Source: Lapidilactobacillus dextrinicus DSM 20335 (GTDB lineage: Bacteria; Bacillota; Bacilli; Lactobacillales; Lactobacillaceae). Taken from it: 64,000 bases of DNA. A program made the translations under genes and the position numbers. Shown here piece after piece: positions 18,099 through 28,129 of this stretch; positions within the stretch are counted from its first letter, which is position 1; each line of letters begins with the position of its first letter. Where the stretch lies: NCBI RefSeq assembly GCF_001436095.1, contig NZ_AYYK01000001.1, positions 186,001-250,000 on the forward strand. Direction: 5' to 3'. Below the pieces are notes generated by a model that did no database searches, was not told where the DNA came from, and saw only the letters and a list, made by a program, of their open reading frames with translations.

Positions 18099-18127
18099 GT
18101 CTCATTCCTCCATAGTAACTACTTACC

Positions 18128-18181
18128 AGTATATGGATGTCATGTAACAAAAAGACCCGTTTAATGTAAAAGTATTGTAAA
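18128..18181 (-). promoter_or_regulatory. Pho-box repeats and -10 of the pst operon
   Basis: On the minus strand TTTACA occurs at 18181-18176 and again at 18170-18165, 11 bp apart, with a GTTACA at 18148-18143, 22 bp further and still in phase. A TATACT -10 follows at 18133-18128. Firmicute PhoP binds TT(A/T)ACA repeats with 11-bp spacing. Confidence 0.7.
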
Positions 18182-18212
18182 TTTTAGTGATAATTTGCAA
18201 TATCTTTAAATT

Positions 18213-19931
18213 TTATTGGTCATTATCTTGGCTCAATGGTAATTCAACAGTGAAGATACTACCTACACCTAACTGACTCTTAACCTGAACTTGACCGCCA
18301 AGTTGCTCAACTAGATTAGCTACAATTGCTAAGCCTAACCCGGTTCCACCATTATCATGTTGATGAGAATGATCTGCACGATAGAAGCGTTCAAAAATGC
18401 GAGATTGATCTTCTGTGGTTAAACCATCACCAGTATCTTTGAACGCCAGCTTCAAAGTATCAGCAGTTGTTTGTAAGGTAATTTGAATCTTACCTTGGGG
18501 ATGATTATACATAATTGCATTGGTTAACAAATTGCGAACAATTTGGCGAAGTTTAGTAACATCTGTAAAAGTTGGTGCTTGGTAGTGTTGATGATCAAGT
18601 GTTACTTCTAATGATTTAGCGGCAATTTGTTGCTGTAGTGATTTTTCTTCGTCTAGAATAAGCTCGTCAACATCAACAGCTTCCCAACTTAACGGTTGAG
18701 CTTGATCAGCTTTTGATAATAATAAAATATCAGCAATTAAAGCCTCTAAGTGTTGCGCTTGATCCCGAATAATTTGAATAAACTCAGTTGATTTTTGAGG
18801 ATCATCCTTAGCACCTGCTAGTAATGTTTCTGCAAATCCGGCAATGGAGGTAACTGGTGTGCGCAACTCATGACTAGCGTTGGAAACAAAGTCTAATTGC
18901 ATGCGTTCGTTTTGCTTAATCTCAGTTAAGTCATATAACATTACTAAAACTTTTTGTTTAGGCGTGTCGCCATCTTGGTTCACCAATGAAATAACATCAG
19001 CCTCAACGAAACGACCATCATCGCCAACTAATTGAATATCTTGCCGCCGATGTGTGTGCTTTAATGGATCACGTAACGCATGCTCAATCATTCGACTCAA
19101 GGCATAAGTTTTAACGTAATCAACATAGGTAGCAAGCTGATCCGGCCAAATTGGTGTATTTAAAATCTCGCCTAATGCATGGTTGGCCATATCAACTTGA
19201 CCAGACTCGTCAATTAACATTACCCCTAGCGGCAAGTTCTCAATTAACGATCGTAAACTTTGTTCTTGAAGTTTAGCATCCCGTAATTGCGAATTTAACG
19301 TTGTTCCTAATTCATTAACTTGCACTGATAAATCAAACAATGGATCATCTGGAGTTAAAATAACCGACTCTGGTTCCTGATGATTTTCTACTGCTTTAAT
19401 ATTCTCAGTTAATTGAGCCAACTTTTGTGTTAATTGTTGCCGACGGCGAACGATGAACCAACCTAACGCTGCCAAGATTAATAAATAAATAACGGTAAAC
19501 CCAATCCACGTCTTTAAATAATGGGTGCGTACGGTTGTAGCGGGTTGAATTAAAACAGCCTGACCTTTATTAGTTTTAGGATCACTGACCAAATAGAGCC
19601 AAGTTGTTTGTCCATTGTATTGAACTTTAGTGAATGGTTTGGTTGAATTCACAATATTGTGATCCACGGCATTCTTCGCAACTCGCGCTAACTCGCTACT
19701 ACCCTCTGCTGGTAAATCAATCGCTGACAACTTAAAGTTTTTGCGCCAACGAGCTAATGTTTGTTCATGATCTTTGGTTAAAACTTCTGCTTGATATTCT
19801 GCACCGAAATTTTTGATTTCTTGTTTTTGATTGGTTACTAAAAAGCGATTGACAAAAATTAAAATTAAAACGTAAAAACCAACCGCTAGTAATCCTAAAC
19901 CATAACGACGTACCCATGATTTATTTTTCAA
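18213..19931 (-). CDS. phoR: Phosphate-response sensor histidine kinase PhoR
   Basis: 572 residues. Two transmembrane helices (residues ~10-30 and ~143-162) flank an extracellular sensor region. A HAMP-like segment and a PAS domain (~220-330) follow, then the H-box FVSNASHELRTPVTS (~355), the N-box and the glycine-rich ATP lid (GTGLGLAIV). It phosphorylates PhoP, whose gene overlaps it by 11 bp. Its location upstream of the pst operon on the same strand supports a phosphate-sensing role. Confidence 0.93.
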   Translation of the reverse strand: MKNKSWVRRYGLGLLAVGFYVLILIFVNRFLVTNQKQEIKNFGAEYQAEVLTKDHEQTLARWRKNFKLSAIDLPAEGSSELARVAKNAVDHNIVNSTKPFTKVQYNGQTTWLYLVSDPKTNKGQAVLIQPATTVRTHYLKTWIGFTVIYLLILAALGWFIVRRRQQLTQKLAQLTENIKAVENHQEPESVILTPDDPLFDLSVQVNELGTTLNSQLRDAKLQEQSLRSLIENLPLGVMLIDESGQVDMANHALGEILNTPIWPDQLATYVDYVKTYALSRMIEHALRDPLKHTHRRQDIQLVGDDGRFVEADVISLVNQDGDTPKQKVLVMLYDLTEIKQNERMQLDFVSNASHELRTPVTSIAGFAETLLAGAKDDPQKSTEFIQIIRDQAQHLEALIADILLLSKADQAQPLSWEAVDVDELILDEEKSLQQQIAAKSLEVTLDHQHYQAPTFTDVTKLRQIVRNLLTNAIMYNHPQGKIQITLQTTADTLKLAFKDTGDGLTTEDQSRIFERFYRADHSHQHDNGGTGLGLAIVANLVEQLGGQVQVKSQLGVGSIFTVELPLSQDNDQ

Positions 19932-20619
19932 TGTGACTTACCTCCAAACGGTATCCATAGCCGCGCACCGTTAATAAAAATTGTGGTTGCTTAGGATCCG
20001 GTTCAATTTTATCGCGTAAATGACTAATCTGGATATCAACCATGCGGCTAATAACTGCTTCTTGTGTCTGCCAAACATTCGTCATAATTTGATCGCGTGT
20101 AACAACTTTTTGCCGATTGGCAACGAGAAACTTGAGTAACTCATATTCTTTCTTCGTTAAATTCAAATCACTGCCATTTTTAACCAAATGGTGACGGTCT
20201 AATTCCCAACTAACATCGCCAAAGTAAACAACCGTTGCCTTAGTGGTGGCCATCGACTCGCTGCGCCTTAAAATGGCTTTGACTCGTGCTAATAACTCAC
20301 GGGGACTAAACGGTTTAGTCATATAGTCATCGGCGCCTAACTCCAAGCCAATAATTTTATCTGCTTCTTCATGCTTAGCCGTTAAAATTAAAATCGGCAC
20401 TTCAATATTTTGTTCTCGCAAACGTTTGGTTACCTCAATACCATCAAGTTTAGGTAGCATTAAATCTAAAACAACAAAATCAAATTCACCTGTAGCTGCC
20501 TTTGATAAGGCCAGTTGCCCATCAGCCGCTTCTTCAACTTGATAGCCTGCATGTTGGAGATTATAAGTAATCAATTGTCGAATTGCCATTTCATCGTCAA
20601 CAACCAATATCTTCTTCAT
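19921..20619 (-). CDS. phoP: Phosphate-response regulator PhoP
   Basis: 232-residue OmpR-type response regulator. The receiver domain has acidic residues DDE (9-11), the phospho-acceptor Asp in VVLDLMLPK (~52) and Lys in MTKPFSPRELLAR (~101). The winged helix is C-terminal, with LTVRGYGYRLE near the end. It probably binds the 11-bp repeats in front of pstS. It overlaps phoR by 11 bp. Confidence 0.94.
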   Translation of the reverse strand: MKKILVVDDEMAIRQLITYNLQHAGYQVEEAADGQLALSKAATGEFDFVVLDLMLPKLDGIEVTKRLREQNIEVPILILTAKHEEADKIIGLELGADDYMTKPFSPRELLARVKAILRRSESMATTKATVVYFGDVSWELDRHHLVKNGSDLNLTKKEYELLKFLVANRQKVVTRDQIMTNVWQTQEAVISRMVDIQISHLRDKIEPDPKQPQFLLTVRGYGYRLEVSHIEK

Positions 20620-20769
20620 ACTAAACCCCTTGAAATTTTTACCTGCAATAAGCCAAATTTGATTGTCTTATATACAATTATCTAATCTATAGTATAGCAT
20701 GCTGGCACTGGCATTGTCCGCTTGTAGCCACAGATCACCTGTATTTCTTCGCGTTCAATCAACAGCAAT

Positions 20770-20806
20770 AAAAAAAACAACCGACAAAATTATCGGTTGG
20801 TTTTTA
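20770..20806 (-). terminator. Terminator after ftsX
   Basis: AACCAACCGA and TCGGTTG(TT) stem on the minus strand, followed by a run of eight T. Confidence 0.85.
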
Positions 20807-20811
20807 AAAGG

Positions 20812-21699
20812 TTATATTTTTAAAAAGCGTCGCATTGAAACAGCTGCGCCCAATGAACCAATTAACATGGCAATCACAATTAAAGCAATATTTAAAGGTA
20901 AGAGTAATGCATTTGGTGTCAGCAAATGATAACCAGAAGTCGTTAGTTGTTGCCCCACACCGTTATAAACAGATACATAGCCAAAATCGATAATTACTAA
21001 AGGTAGGATAGCCCCTAATAAGCCTGTCCAAGCACCTTCAAGGATAAAAGGCCAGCGAATATACCAGCGCGTCGCGCCAACTAAACGCATAATTTCAATT
21101 TCATTTTGTCGCGACAGAATCGTAATTCTGATAGTGTTCGCAATTAAGAAAATAGCCACAACCAATAATAAGACGGAAAAAGCCATCCCCCAATTACGAA
21201 TACCATTCATTGTTTTAAATAATTTTTTAGTTTGAGTGCCGCCATAATTAGCTCGAGCCACATGATCTAATTTTTTGGCTTGCTTAGCAATAGCCACTGT
21301 TTTTTCTGGATCAGTTGCACGTACAACGAAGACATCACTTAACGGATTATCATCGCCATTAAACATTTCAAAAGAGTTGCCATATTGACGAACTACCTTT
21401 TTCAACTCGTTTTCTTTTGACGAAAATGTCACTTGATCAACGTGTTTAATTTTTTGTAGTTGTGCCTTTAAAGCTGCCTCTTGCCGATCCGTTGTCTTAG
21501 GTTCAATTGAAACTTGCACGCGCACATCGTTTTCAACATCATGAGATAACTTAGTCACGTTAAAGACCAAAGCCAAGGAGATACCAACTAATAAAATAGT
21601 AACTGCAACGCCACTAATTGCTGCAAAAGCCATCCAGCCATTTCGCCAAATACTTTTAAAGCTATCGTGCAAATGATTACGCATTGTTGTCCAGTTCAT
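20812..21699 (-). CDS. ftsX: Cell division ABC transporter permease FtsX
   Basis: About 295 residues. The N-terminal cytoplasmic helix (MRNHLHDSFKSIWRNGWM) is followed by a transmembrane helix, a large extracellular loop and three C-terminal helices. FtsEX activates peptidoglycan hydrolases at the division site. I chose the ATG at 21699 because AGGAGG lies 10 nt upstream; further upstream starts would lie deep inside ftsE. The start overlaps the ftsE stop by 23 bp. Confidence 0.93.
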   Translation of the reverse strand: MNWTTMRNHLHDSFKSIWRNGWMAFAAISGVAVTILLVGISLALVFNVTKLSHDVENDVRVQVSIEPKTTDRQEAALKAQLQKIKHVDQVTFSSKENELKKVVRQYGNSFEMFNGDDNPLSDVFVVRATDPEKTVAIAKQAKKLDHVARANYGGTQTKKLFKTMNGIRNWGMAFSVLLLVVAIFLIANTIRITILSRQNEIEIMRLVGATRWYIRWPFILEGAWTGLLGAILPLVIIDFGYVSVYNGVGQQLTTSGYHLLTPNALLLPLNIALIVIAMLIGSLGAAVSMRRFLKI

Positions 21700-22393
21700 G
21701 AGTATATTGACCTCCTTCCTCATCGCGAACGATTTGACCATCAACTACTTCAACCACACGATGAGGTAATTCGTCAACAATTTGTTGATTATGTGTTGCC
21801 ATAATTACCGTCGTACCACGATCATTAATTCGTTGGAAAATCGTCATAATTCCCGCTGAAGTTTTGGGATCAAGATTACCTGTCGGCTCATCTGCAATCA
21901 CAATTTGTGGTGAATTAACAATTGCCCGTGCAATGGCAATACGCTGTTGCTGACCACCTGAAAGTTCATCAGGGAAATGATCAGCTTGGGCTTCTAGGCC
22001 AACTTCTGCTAATACTTGCGTAACAGCACTACGAATTTCATCGTTATTTTTCCCTAATACATGCAAAGCATAGCCAACGTTTTCAGCTACGGTCATTTTA
22101 GGTAACAGCTTAAAATCTTGAAAAACAACACCTAGTGTCCGGCGTAACTTGGGAACTTCACGCTCTCGTAAATGTTGCAGATCAAAGCCATTAACGGTAA
22201 TTTCGCCGCTAGTTGGGACTAATTCGCGATATAGTAATTTAACTAACGTTGATTTACCAGCACCACTTTGGCCAACTAAATAAACAAACTCTCCGGTTTG
22301 AACAGTTAACGAAATATCTTTCAACGCCGCGACACCATTAGGATAATTCTTTGTAACCTCTTTTAATTTGATCGTGCCATTATTTTCCGTCAT
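21677..22393 (-). CDS. ftsE: Cell division ATP-binding protein FtsE
   Basis: 238-residue ABC ATPase. Walker A is GQSGAGKST (~38), the signature LSGGQQQR (~144), Walker B VIADEPTGNLD and the switch His MATHNQQ. The short C-terminal tail is typical. It drives FtsX, the overlapping downstream gene. Transcribed after prfB with an 18-bp gap, as in many Firmicutes. Confidence 0.95.
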   Translation of the reverse strand: MTENNGTIKLKEVTKNYPNGVAALKDISLTVQTGEFVYLVGQSGAGKSTLVKLLYRELVPTSGEITVNGFDLQHLREREVPKLRRTLGVVFQDFKLLPKMTVAENVGYALHVLGKNNDEIRSAVTQVLAEVGLEAQADHFPDELSGGQQQRIAIARAIVNSPQIVIADEPTGNLDPKTSAGIMTIFQRINDRGTTVIMATHNQQIVDELPHRVVEVVDGQIVRDEEGGQYTHELDNNA

Positions 22394-22410
22394 TTTCTCA
22401 CCTCATCTAA

Positions 22411-23527
22411 CTAATCGGGATTCTTCTGTTGTAATTCCCATTGTAAATAATGATAAATAAATTCATCGATATCGCCGTCCATAACAGCTTGGCCGTTTCC
22501 GGTTTCGTAATTGGTCCGGTGATCTTTAACCATTGTATATGGATGAAAGACATAAGAACGAATTTGCGAACCCCATCCAATATCTGCTTGTACGCCTTTA
22601 ATCGCTGCTTCTTTTTTGCGTTGTTCTTCTTGCTTCAATTGATAAAGCTTAGCTTCCAGCATACTCATAGCTGTTTCTCGGTTCTGTAATTGTGACCGTT
22701 GCGCTTGGGAACTCACGACAATCCCAGTTGGTAAATGGGTCAGGCGAACCGCTGACGAAGTCTTATTAATATGCTGACCGCCGGCACCACTAGAACGGAA
22801 GACATCCACACGTAAATCATCAGGATTAATCTCAACTTCAATACTATTATCCAGTTCCGGCATAATCTCCACTGACGCAAAGGAAGTATGCCGACGTCCA
22901 GCGGCATCAAATGGTGAAATTCTCACCAGTCGGTGGACACCATTTTCTGAACGTAACAAGCCATAAGCATTATGGCCTTTAATCATCATTGTGACACTCT
23001 TTAAGCCAGCTTCATCACCAGGCTGATAGTCAGCAATCTCTGTTGTAAAATGATGACTAGCTGCCCAGCGCTGATACATACGTAACAACATTGAGCCCCA
23101 ATCTTGGGATTCTGTGCCGCCAGCACCAGGATGAATTTCCAAAATAGCATTATTAGCGTCATATTGTTCAGACAATAAAAGACTCAATTCATATGCATGT
23201 AACTGCTCTTGTAATTTAGTAACATCAGCTTCTACTTCACGACGCAAATCAGCGTCATCATCTTCTTGAAGTAGTTCTAGACTCACTTCAATATTTTCAG
23301 CAGACGTTACTAATTGTTTGAAATTATCGTACTTTTCTTTTAAGCCATTGTTTTCAGCAATTAGTTGCTTGGCAGCTTCACTATCATTCCAAAAATCTGG
23401 TTCAACCATCTTATGTTCATTTAACGCGATCGCTTCTTCTAAGGCATCGAAGTCAAAGAGACCCCCTGAACTGCTTTATTTTGGCATTAGCTGCATTTAA
23501 TTGATTTTTGATTTCACTTAATTCCAT
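22411..23527 (-). CDS. prfB: Peptide chain release factor 2, made by programmed +1 frameshift
   Basis: RF2 releases peptides at UGA and UAA. The gene is in two frames: codons 1-24 at 23527-23456 end in CTT TGA, and after skipping base 23455 the frame continues from 23454 to 22411, giving 371 residues. AGGGGG lies three bases before the CTT shift codon, the standard internal Shine-Dalgarno. The SPF stop-codon-recognition tripeptide ([10 protein letters not shown]) and the GGQ peptidyl-transferase motif ([10 protein letters not shown]) are intact. The internal UGA makes RF2 limit its own synthesis. Confidence 0.96.
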
Positions 23528-23572
23528 CTTTTAAACTTCCTTTCAAACTTTGCTTGCTAACTTGTTACTTTT

Positions 23573-23612
23573 AAAAAAGGCGCGCTCAAATAAAAAACTT
23601 TGAACCGCGCCC
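23573..23612 (-). terminator. Terminator after secA
   Basis: GGGCGCGGTTCAAA and TTTGAGCGCGCC form a strong stem on the minus strand, followed by TTTTTT. Confidence 0.88.
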
Positions 23613-23627
23613 GTAAATTATTCAATT

Positions 23628-25991
23628 CTAACGCTTGATGTTACGCCGAATTTCGGCTTTCATGAACAGACGGGTTACATCGTAATCGATATCAGCGATC
23701 ATTTCTTCAAACTTACGGTAACCTTCTTCTTGATACTCAACCAATGGGTTCATTTGACCATAACCCCGTAGCCCAATTGATTGTCGTAATTGATCCATTT
23801 CATCAATGTGTTGTGTCCAATGATCGTCAACGACACGTAAGATAACAACTTTTTCAAATTCAAGCATTTGTGCAGGATCAACCAGTTGTGATTGTTTATC
23901 AGTAAAGTTCTTATCTACAAAGTTAAATAACAGCCGTTTCAAATCATCTGCAGACTTACCTTGTAAATCTTCTAAACGCAAATCATTTTCAGTTAATAGG
24001 TTAGCCAATGCATAATCATATAAGGCCTGTAAATTCCATTCAGATTGTGCACCTTGGGTGTGCAAGTCAACTTGATGATCGATTGTTCGTTTCATCATTG
24101 GCTTGAGTACATCCTCTAAGCTATCAGTTGCTGAGATAACTTCCATCCGTTGACTATAAATAACTTCACGTTGTTGGCGCATAACGTCATCATATTGCAA
24201 CGTATTTTTACGAGTATCGTAGTTATTACCTTCAACCCGCTTTTGTGCTGATTCAACTTGGCGTGTGATCATTCGTGATTGAATAACTTGATCATCTTCA
24301 GATAGATTTAAACGATCGAGAAAAGCTTTAATTCGTTCAGAACCAAAACGCTTCATCAAATCATCTTGCAATGATAAGTAAAATTGTGTTTCACCAGGAT
24401 CACCTTGACGACCAGAACGACCCCGTAACTGGTTATCAATACGGCGTGATTCATGACGTTCAGTACCAATTACAGCTAAACCACCAAGATCAACTACCCC
24501 AGGTCCAAGTTTAATATCGGTACCACGACCGGCCATGTTAGTTGCGATAGTAACAGCGCCACGCTGACCGGCATTCATGATGATTTCTGCTTCTTTAGCA
24601 TGATTCTTAGCATTTAAAACAGCATGTGGAATATTTTCCTGATCCAACATATGTGACAATAATTCAGACGATTCAACGGCAACTGTACCAACTAGAATTG
24701 GTTGACCCTTTGAATGACGTTCCTTAATGTCTGCTACTACAGCTTTGAACTTACTTTCCAAACTTGGATATAACAAATCTGGTAAATCTTTACGCACAAC
24801 TGGTTTATTCGTAGGAATCGAAATAACATCCATGTTGTAAATTTCGCGGAATTCTTCTTCTTCGGTTTTGGCAGTACCTGTCATACCAGCTAGTTTCTTG
24901 TACATCCGGAAATAGTTCTGGTATGTGATGTTAGCCATAGTTTGTGATTCGTCTTCAATTTTGACGCCTTCTTTGGCTTCAATCGCTTGATGTAAACCGT
25001 CAGAATAACGACGACCTTCCATAACCCGACCAGTAAATGAATCAACGATCATGACTTTATTATCTTGAACCACATAATCGACATCAAGCAACATCACGTA
25101 ATTAGCCCGTAAAGCTTGATCCAAATGGTGGTTTAAAACAGTATTATCAATGTCGTAAAGGTTCTTAGTACCGAAATATGCTTCAGCCTTCTTGATACCT
25201 TCTTCAGTTAGTGAAATTGATTTTGTTTGCCAATCAATCTTATAATCGTCTTCTTCTTTTAAGGTCTTAACGAAACGATCTGTACGAACATACATTGCTG
25301 TTGAACGTGAAGCTTGACCGGAAATAATCAACGGTGTTCGAGCCTCATCAATTAAAATTGAATCTACTTCATCGACAATAGCGTAATTTAATGGTCGTTG
25401 AACCATTTGTTCTTTGTAAACAACCATGTTGTCACGCAAATAGTCAAAACCTAGTTCACTGTTTGTTGAATAAGTAATATCGCAGTTATAAGCTTCACGT
25501 TTCTGATCCGTATTTAATTCATTTAAGTTTAAGCCAACGGTTAAACCAAGCCACTTATATAATTCGCCTAATTCTTCAGCATCACGGCTAGATAAGTATT
25601 CATTGACTGTAACAACATGGACGCCTTCTCCTGCTAAAGCATTCAAATAAACTGGCATTGTTGCCGTCAAACTCTTACCTTCACCAGTCTTCATCTCGGC
25701 AATATTACCTTCATGTAACGTAATACCACCAATGATTTGTACTCTAAAAGGATAGAGGCCTAGGACCCGTTTTGAAGCTTCACGGACAACCGCAAATGCT
25801 TCTGGAAGTAAGTTATCTAAAGTTGCGCCGTCTTTTAATCGTTGTTTAAATTCAGGTGTTTTAGCCTGAAGTTCTTCATCTGTAAGCTTAGCCATTTGGT
25901 CAGCAAGTGCTTCAACTTTATCGGCAATTTTGCCCATCCGATTGACTTCGCGTTTGTCACTTTCAACCCATGATTTTAAAATATTTGCCAT
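23628..25991 (-). CDS. secA: Preprotein translocase ATPase SecA
   Basis: 787-residue motor of the Sec translocon. Walker A is [11 protein letters not shown] (~residue 102), the DEAD-type box is [10 protein letters not shown] (~209), and motif VI is [13 protein letters not shown]. The C-terminus stops at ...EIRRNIKR without the CxCxSGxx(H/C) zinc motif, which is usual in lactobacilli. Followed by prfB and preceded by ~200 bp of AT-rich non-coding DNA. Confidence 0.97.
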   Translation of the reverse strand: MANILKSWVESDKREVNRMGKIADKVEALADQMAKLTDEELQAKTPEFKQRLKDGATLDNLLPEAFAVVREASKRVLGLYPFRVQIIGGITLHEGNIAEMKTGEGKSLTATMPVYLNALAGEGVHVVTVNEYLSSRDAEELGELYKWLGLTVGLNLNELNTDQKREAYNCDITYSTNSELGFDYLRDNMVVYKEQMVQRPLNYAIVDEVDSILIDEARTPLIISGQASRSTAMYVRTDRFVKTLKEEDDYKIDWQTKSISLTEEGIKKAEAYFGTKNLYDIDNTVLNHHLDQALRANYVMLLDVDYVVQDNKVMIVDSFTGRVMEGRRYSDGLHQAIEAKEGVKIEDESQTMANITYQNYFRMYKKLAGMTGTAKTEEEEFREIYNMDVISIPTNKPVVRKDLPDLLYPSLESKFKAVVADIKERHSKGQPILVGTVAVESSELLSHMLDQENIPHAVLNAKNHAKEAEIIMNAGQRGAVTIATNMAGRGTDIKLGPGVVDLGGLAVIGTERHESRRIDNQLRGRSGRQGDPGETQFYLSLQDDLMKRFGSERIKAFLDRLNLSEDDQVIQSRMITRQVESAQKRVEGNNYDTRKNTLQYDDVMRQQREVIYSQRMEVISATDSLEDVLKPMMKRTIDHQVDLHTQGAQSEWNLQALYDYALANLLTENDLRLEDLQGKSADDLKRLLFNFVDKNFTDKQSQLVDPAQMLEFEKVVILRVVDDHWTQHIDEMDQLRQSIGLRGYGQMNPLVEYQEEGYRKFEEMIADIDYDVTRLFMKAEIRRNIKR

Positions 25992-26194
25992 TGTTTAAAA
26001 ATCCTCTCTGTCAATTTATTTCGTGACTGTTGACAGTATTCAACCTATTTTAGCATTTAATGCTATTGATTTAAATAGTTTACCACAACCGCCATTAGCA
26101 TAGTGGCAAATTGAACAAATTAAACAGACTTGTCATATTTAACTACACAATTATTGTTCATTTTAGCTAAAGCAAGCGCGTAATTTTAAATTTA

Positions 26195-27037
26195 CTAATA
26201 ACGTGTTTTTTGAATTGTCTTGCGAATTTTGTTTAACACGACGGAATCTTTAGCCTCTGTTTTAATCGCGGTCAGCATAAATAACGTGTCCATCAAAGAA
26301 ATTTGTGCAATAAGTGCATGCAAAGCTTCTGCACGGAATTGCATTTCTTCTGCCACAGCTTGAAAAACAACATCGCCATACTGAGCTAAAGGTGACTTCA
26401 GAGACGAAGTAATGACGATTAACTTTACCCCACTCTCTCGGCCAGCTTCGGCTAGGGCTAAGGCACTCTTATCCGTCCCACTATGAGAAATAATAATCGC
26501 AGCATCTGTTTTTTTCATACGTGTCATGGCCATCAATTGCATATGAAAATCACTGGCATAACTTAAAGTTCGCTCAGTGCGCAAGAATTTATGATAGCCG
26601 TCTAAAGCAACGATGTTACTTGCCCCTAGACCAAAAAAGCCAATTGTCTTGGCCTGAGCTAATATATCAGTCGCACTTTCTAGATCGGCTTGATTCAATA
26701 AGTCCCGCGTAGCGGCTAATGCATCGATATTCGAGGCAAAAATTTTATTACCCATTTCTAAGACATTATCAGTCTCGTTAATTTCTTCAAACATCTTAGA
26801 GGCGCCCGCATCATTTTGAGTCAACGAAAAGCGCAATTCTTGAAAATTATCGTAGCCCAGCTTTTTGGCCAGCCGCGAAACAGTCGCAATCGATACGCCC
26901 GTTTCATCACTAATATTTTGCAATGACATTGTCTTAACTGTTGTTTGATGGGTTGCTAAATAATTAGCAAGTCCTTGTTCTTTTTCACTCAAAAAATTTT
27001 GATTAGCTTGTAACCGTATTTTAAAATTCGTCATCAA
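26195..27037 (-). CDS. RpiR-family regulator of the gluconate genes
   Basis: 280 residues with an N-terminal RpiR helix-turn-helix (MSLQNISDETGVSIATVSRLAKKLG, ~37-61) and a C-terminal SIS sugar-phosphate-binding domain (GFFGLGASN, ~135; IIISHSGTDKSALALA). It is divergent from gnd-gntK-gntP, and the shared intergenic region has two near-identical palindromes overlapping both promoters. A gluconate-pathway phosphosugar such as 6-phosphogluconate is the likely effector, by context only. Confidence 0.92.
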   Translation of the reverse strand: MMTNFKIRLQANQNFLSEKEQGLANYLATHQTTVKTMSLQNISDETGVSIATVSRLAKKLGYDNFQELRFSLTQNDAGASKMFEEINETDNVLEMGNKIFASNIDALAATRDLLNQADLESATDILAQAKTIGFFGLGASNIVALDGYHKFLRTERTLSYASDFHMQLMAMTRMKKTDAAIIISHSGTDKSALALAEAGRESGVKLIVITSSLKSPLAQYGDVVFQAVAEEMQFRAEALHALIAQISLMDTLFMLTAIKTEAKDSVVLNKIRKTIQKTRY

Positions 27038-27091
27038 GATCAGCCTTTCGCCAATTTACTATTCTAATTATAACATGCACATAAAGCGTTT

Positions 27092-27106
27092 TGTAAAATA
27101 TTTACA
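27092..27106. promoter_or_regulatory. Operator 1 of the gluconate regulator
   Basis: TGTAAAATATTTACA has 6-bp perfect arms and overlaps the probable -35 of the rpiR-type gene, whose minus-strand -10 TATAAT is at 27072-27067. Confidence 0.65.
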
Positions 27107-27115
27107 AACAATCTA

Positions 27116-27144
27116 TTGACATATGTAAAATAATTACATATACT
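27116..27144 (+). promoter_or_regulatory. gnd promoter with embedded operator 2
   Basis: TTGACA (27116-27121) and TATACT (27139-27144) are 17 bp apart. The spacer contains TGTAAAATAATTACA (27124-27138), 14/15 identical to operator 1. The operator centres are 32 bp apart, about three helical turns. Confidence 0.75.
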
Positions 27145-27176
27145 CAACTTAGAAATAACAAGCAGGAGGCTTTCTA

Positions 27177-28073
27177 ATGGAAATTGGCATGATTGGTTTA
27201 GGTAAAATGGGGTTAAATCTGGTTCGCAATCTTAGAGATCACGATGTTGAGGTTGTCGCTTATGATTTAAACGCTAGTGCCCGCGAAACGGCAAAGGAAA
27301 CTGGTGCAAAAGTTGCTGATAGTCTACAAAACCTGGTTGAACAATTACCAACACCAAAAATTGTTTGGTCAATGGTACCAGCTGGTGTACCAACAGAGAG
27401 CACGTTAACTTCATTGTTAGATCTTCTTGACGCCGAAGATATTGTAATTGATGGTGGTAACTCTTTTTATAAGGATTCTATCAAGCATGGTGAATTATTT
27501 GCTCAAAAAGGTATTCACTTCTTCGACGTTGGTACTTCTGGCGGTATGGGCGGTGCTCGTCACAATGGTAACTTCATGATCGGTGGCGATGCTGAAGTCT
27601 TTAAAACAATTGAGCCAATTTTCAAAGGAATTGCTGCAGAAGATGGTTATCTATACACAGGTCAATCTGGTTCCGGTCATTATCTCAAGATGATTCACAA
27701 CGGGATTGAATATGGCATGATGCAAGCTATCGGTGAAGGCTTTGATGTTTTAGAGAACAGCGAATTTGATTATGACTTTGCTGCCGTTTCTAAGATGTGG
27801 AATGCTGGTTCTGTTGTCCGTTCATGGTTAATGGAACTTGCTCAAGAAGCATTCGAAAACGACGCTAAACTTGATGATATTAAAGGCGTAATGCATTCTA
27901 GCGGTGAAGGTGCTTGGACGGTTGAAGAAGGTATTCGGCTTCACGTCCCAACACCAGCAATTAGCAGTGCATTGATGATGCGTTATCGTTCAGAACAAGA
28001 TGACACAATGACTGGTAAAGTTGTTGCAGCTTTACGTAATGGCTTTGGTGGCCATGCAGTTGATAAAAATTAA
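27177..28073 (+). CDS. gnd: 6-phosphogluconate dehydrogenase (decarboxylating), short type
   Basis: Oxidises 6-phosphogluconate to ribulose-5-phosphate and CO2. The 298-residue product is the short YqeC-like form: the dinucleotide-binding motif is GLGKMGLNL (~6-14), the substrate-binding segment DVGTSGGMGGARHNG (~117-131) and the catalytic segment HYLKMIHNGIEYGM. Asp in VVAYDLN after strand 2 suggests NAD rather than NADP. GGAGG precedes the ATG. It is first in the gnd-gntK-gntP operon. Confidence 0.93.
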   Translation: MEIGMIGLGKMGLNLVRNLRDHDVEVVAYDLNASARETAKETGAKVADSLQNLVEQLPTPKIVWSMVPAGVPTESTLTSLLDLLDAEDIVIDGGNSFYKDSIKHGELFAQKGIHFFDVGTSGGMGGARHNGNFMIGGDAEVFKTIEPIFKGIAAEDGYLYTGQSGSGHYLKMIHNGIEYGMMQAIGEGFDVLENSEFDYDFAAVSKMWNAGSVVRSWLMELAQEAFENDAKLDDIKGVMHSSGEGAWTVEEGIRLHVPTPAISSALMMRYRSEQDDTMTGKVVAALRNGFGGHAVDKN

Positions 28074-28103
28074 GGCCAAGCGCCTTATTTTTTAATCAGT
28101 AAA

Positions 28104-28117
28104 TGAAAGCGTTCACG
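28104..28117 (+). promoter_or_regulatory. cre-like catabolite control site
   Basis: TGAAAGCGTTCACG matches the CcpA consensus TGWAANCGNTNWCA at all but the last position. It lies in the gnd-gntK gap, where a bound CcpA would act as a roadblock. Consistent with glucose repression of gluconate use. Confidence 0.6.
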
Positions 28118-28129
28118 GAGGTAATTAAA

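Noticed and set aside
20699-20929. 76-residue plus-strand open frame
   Set aside because: Runs through the ftsX terminator and is antisense to ftsX; shadow frame.
27079-27095. Second cre site near the gluconate regulator (AAAGCGTTTT)
   Set aside because: Only the central bases fit the CcpA consensus; both ends mismatch.
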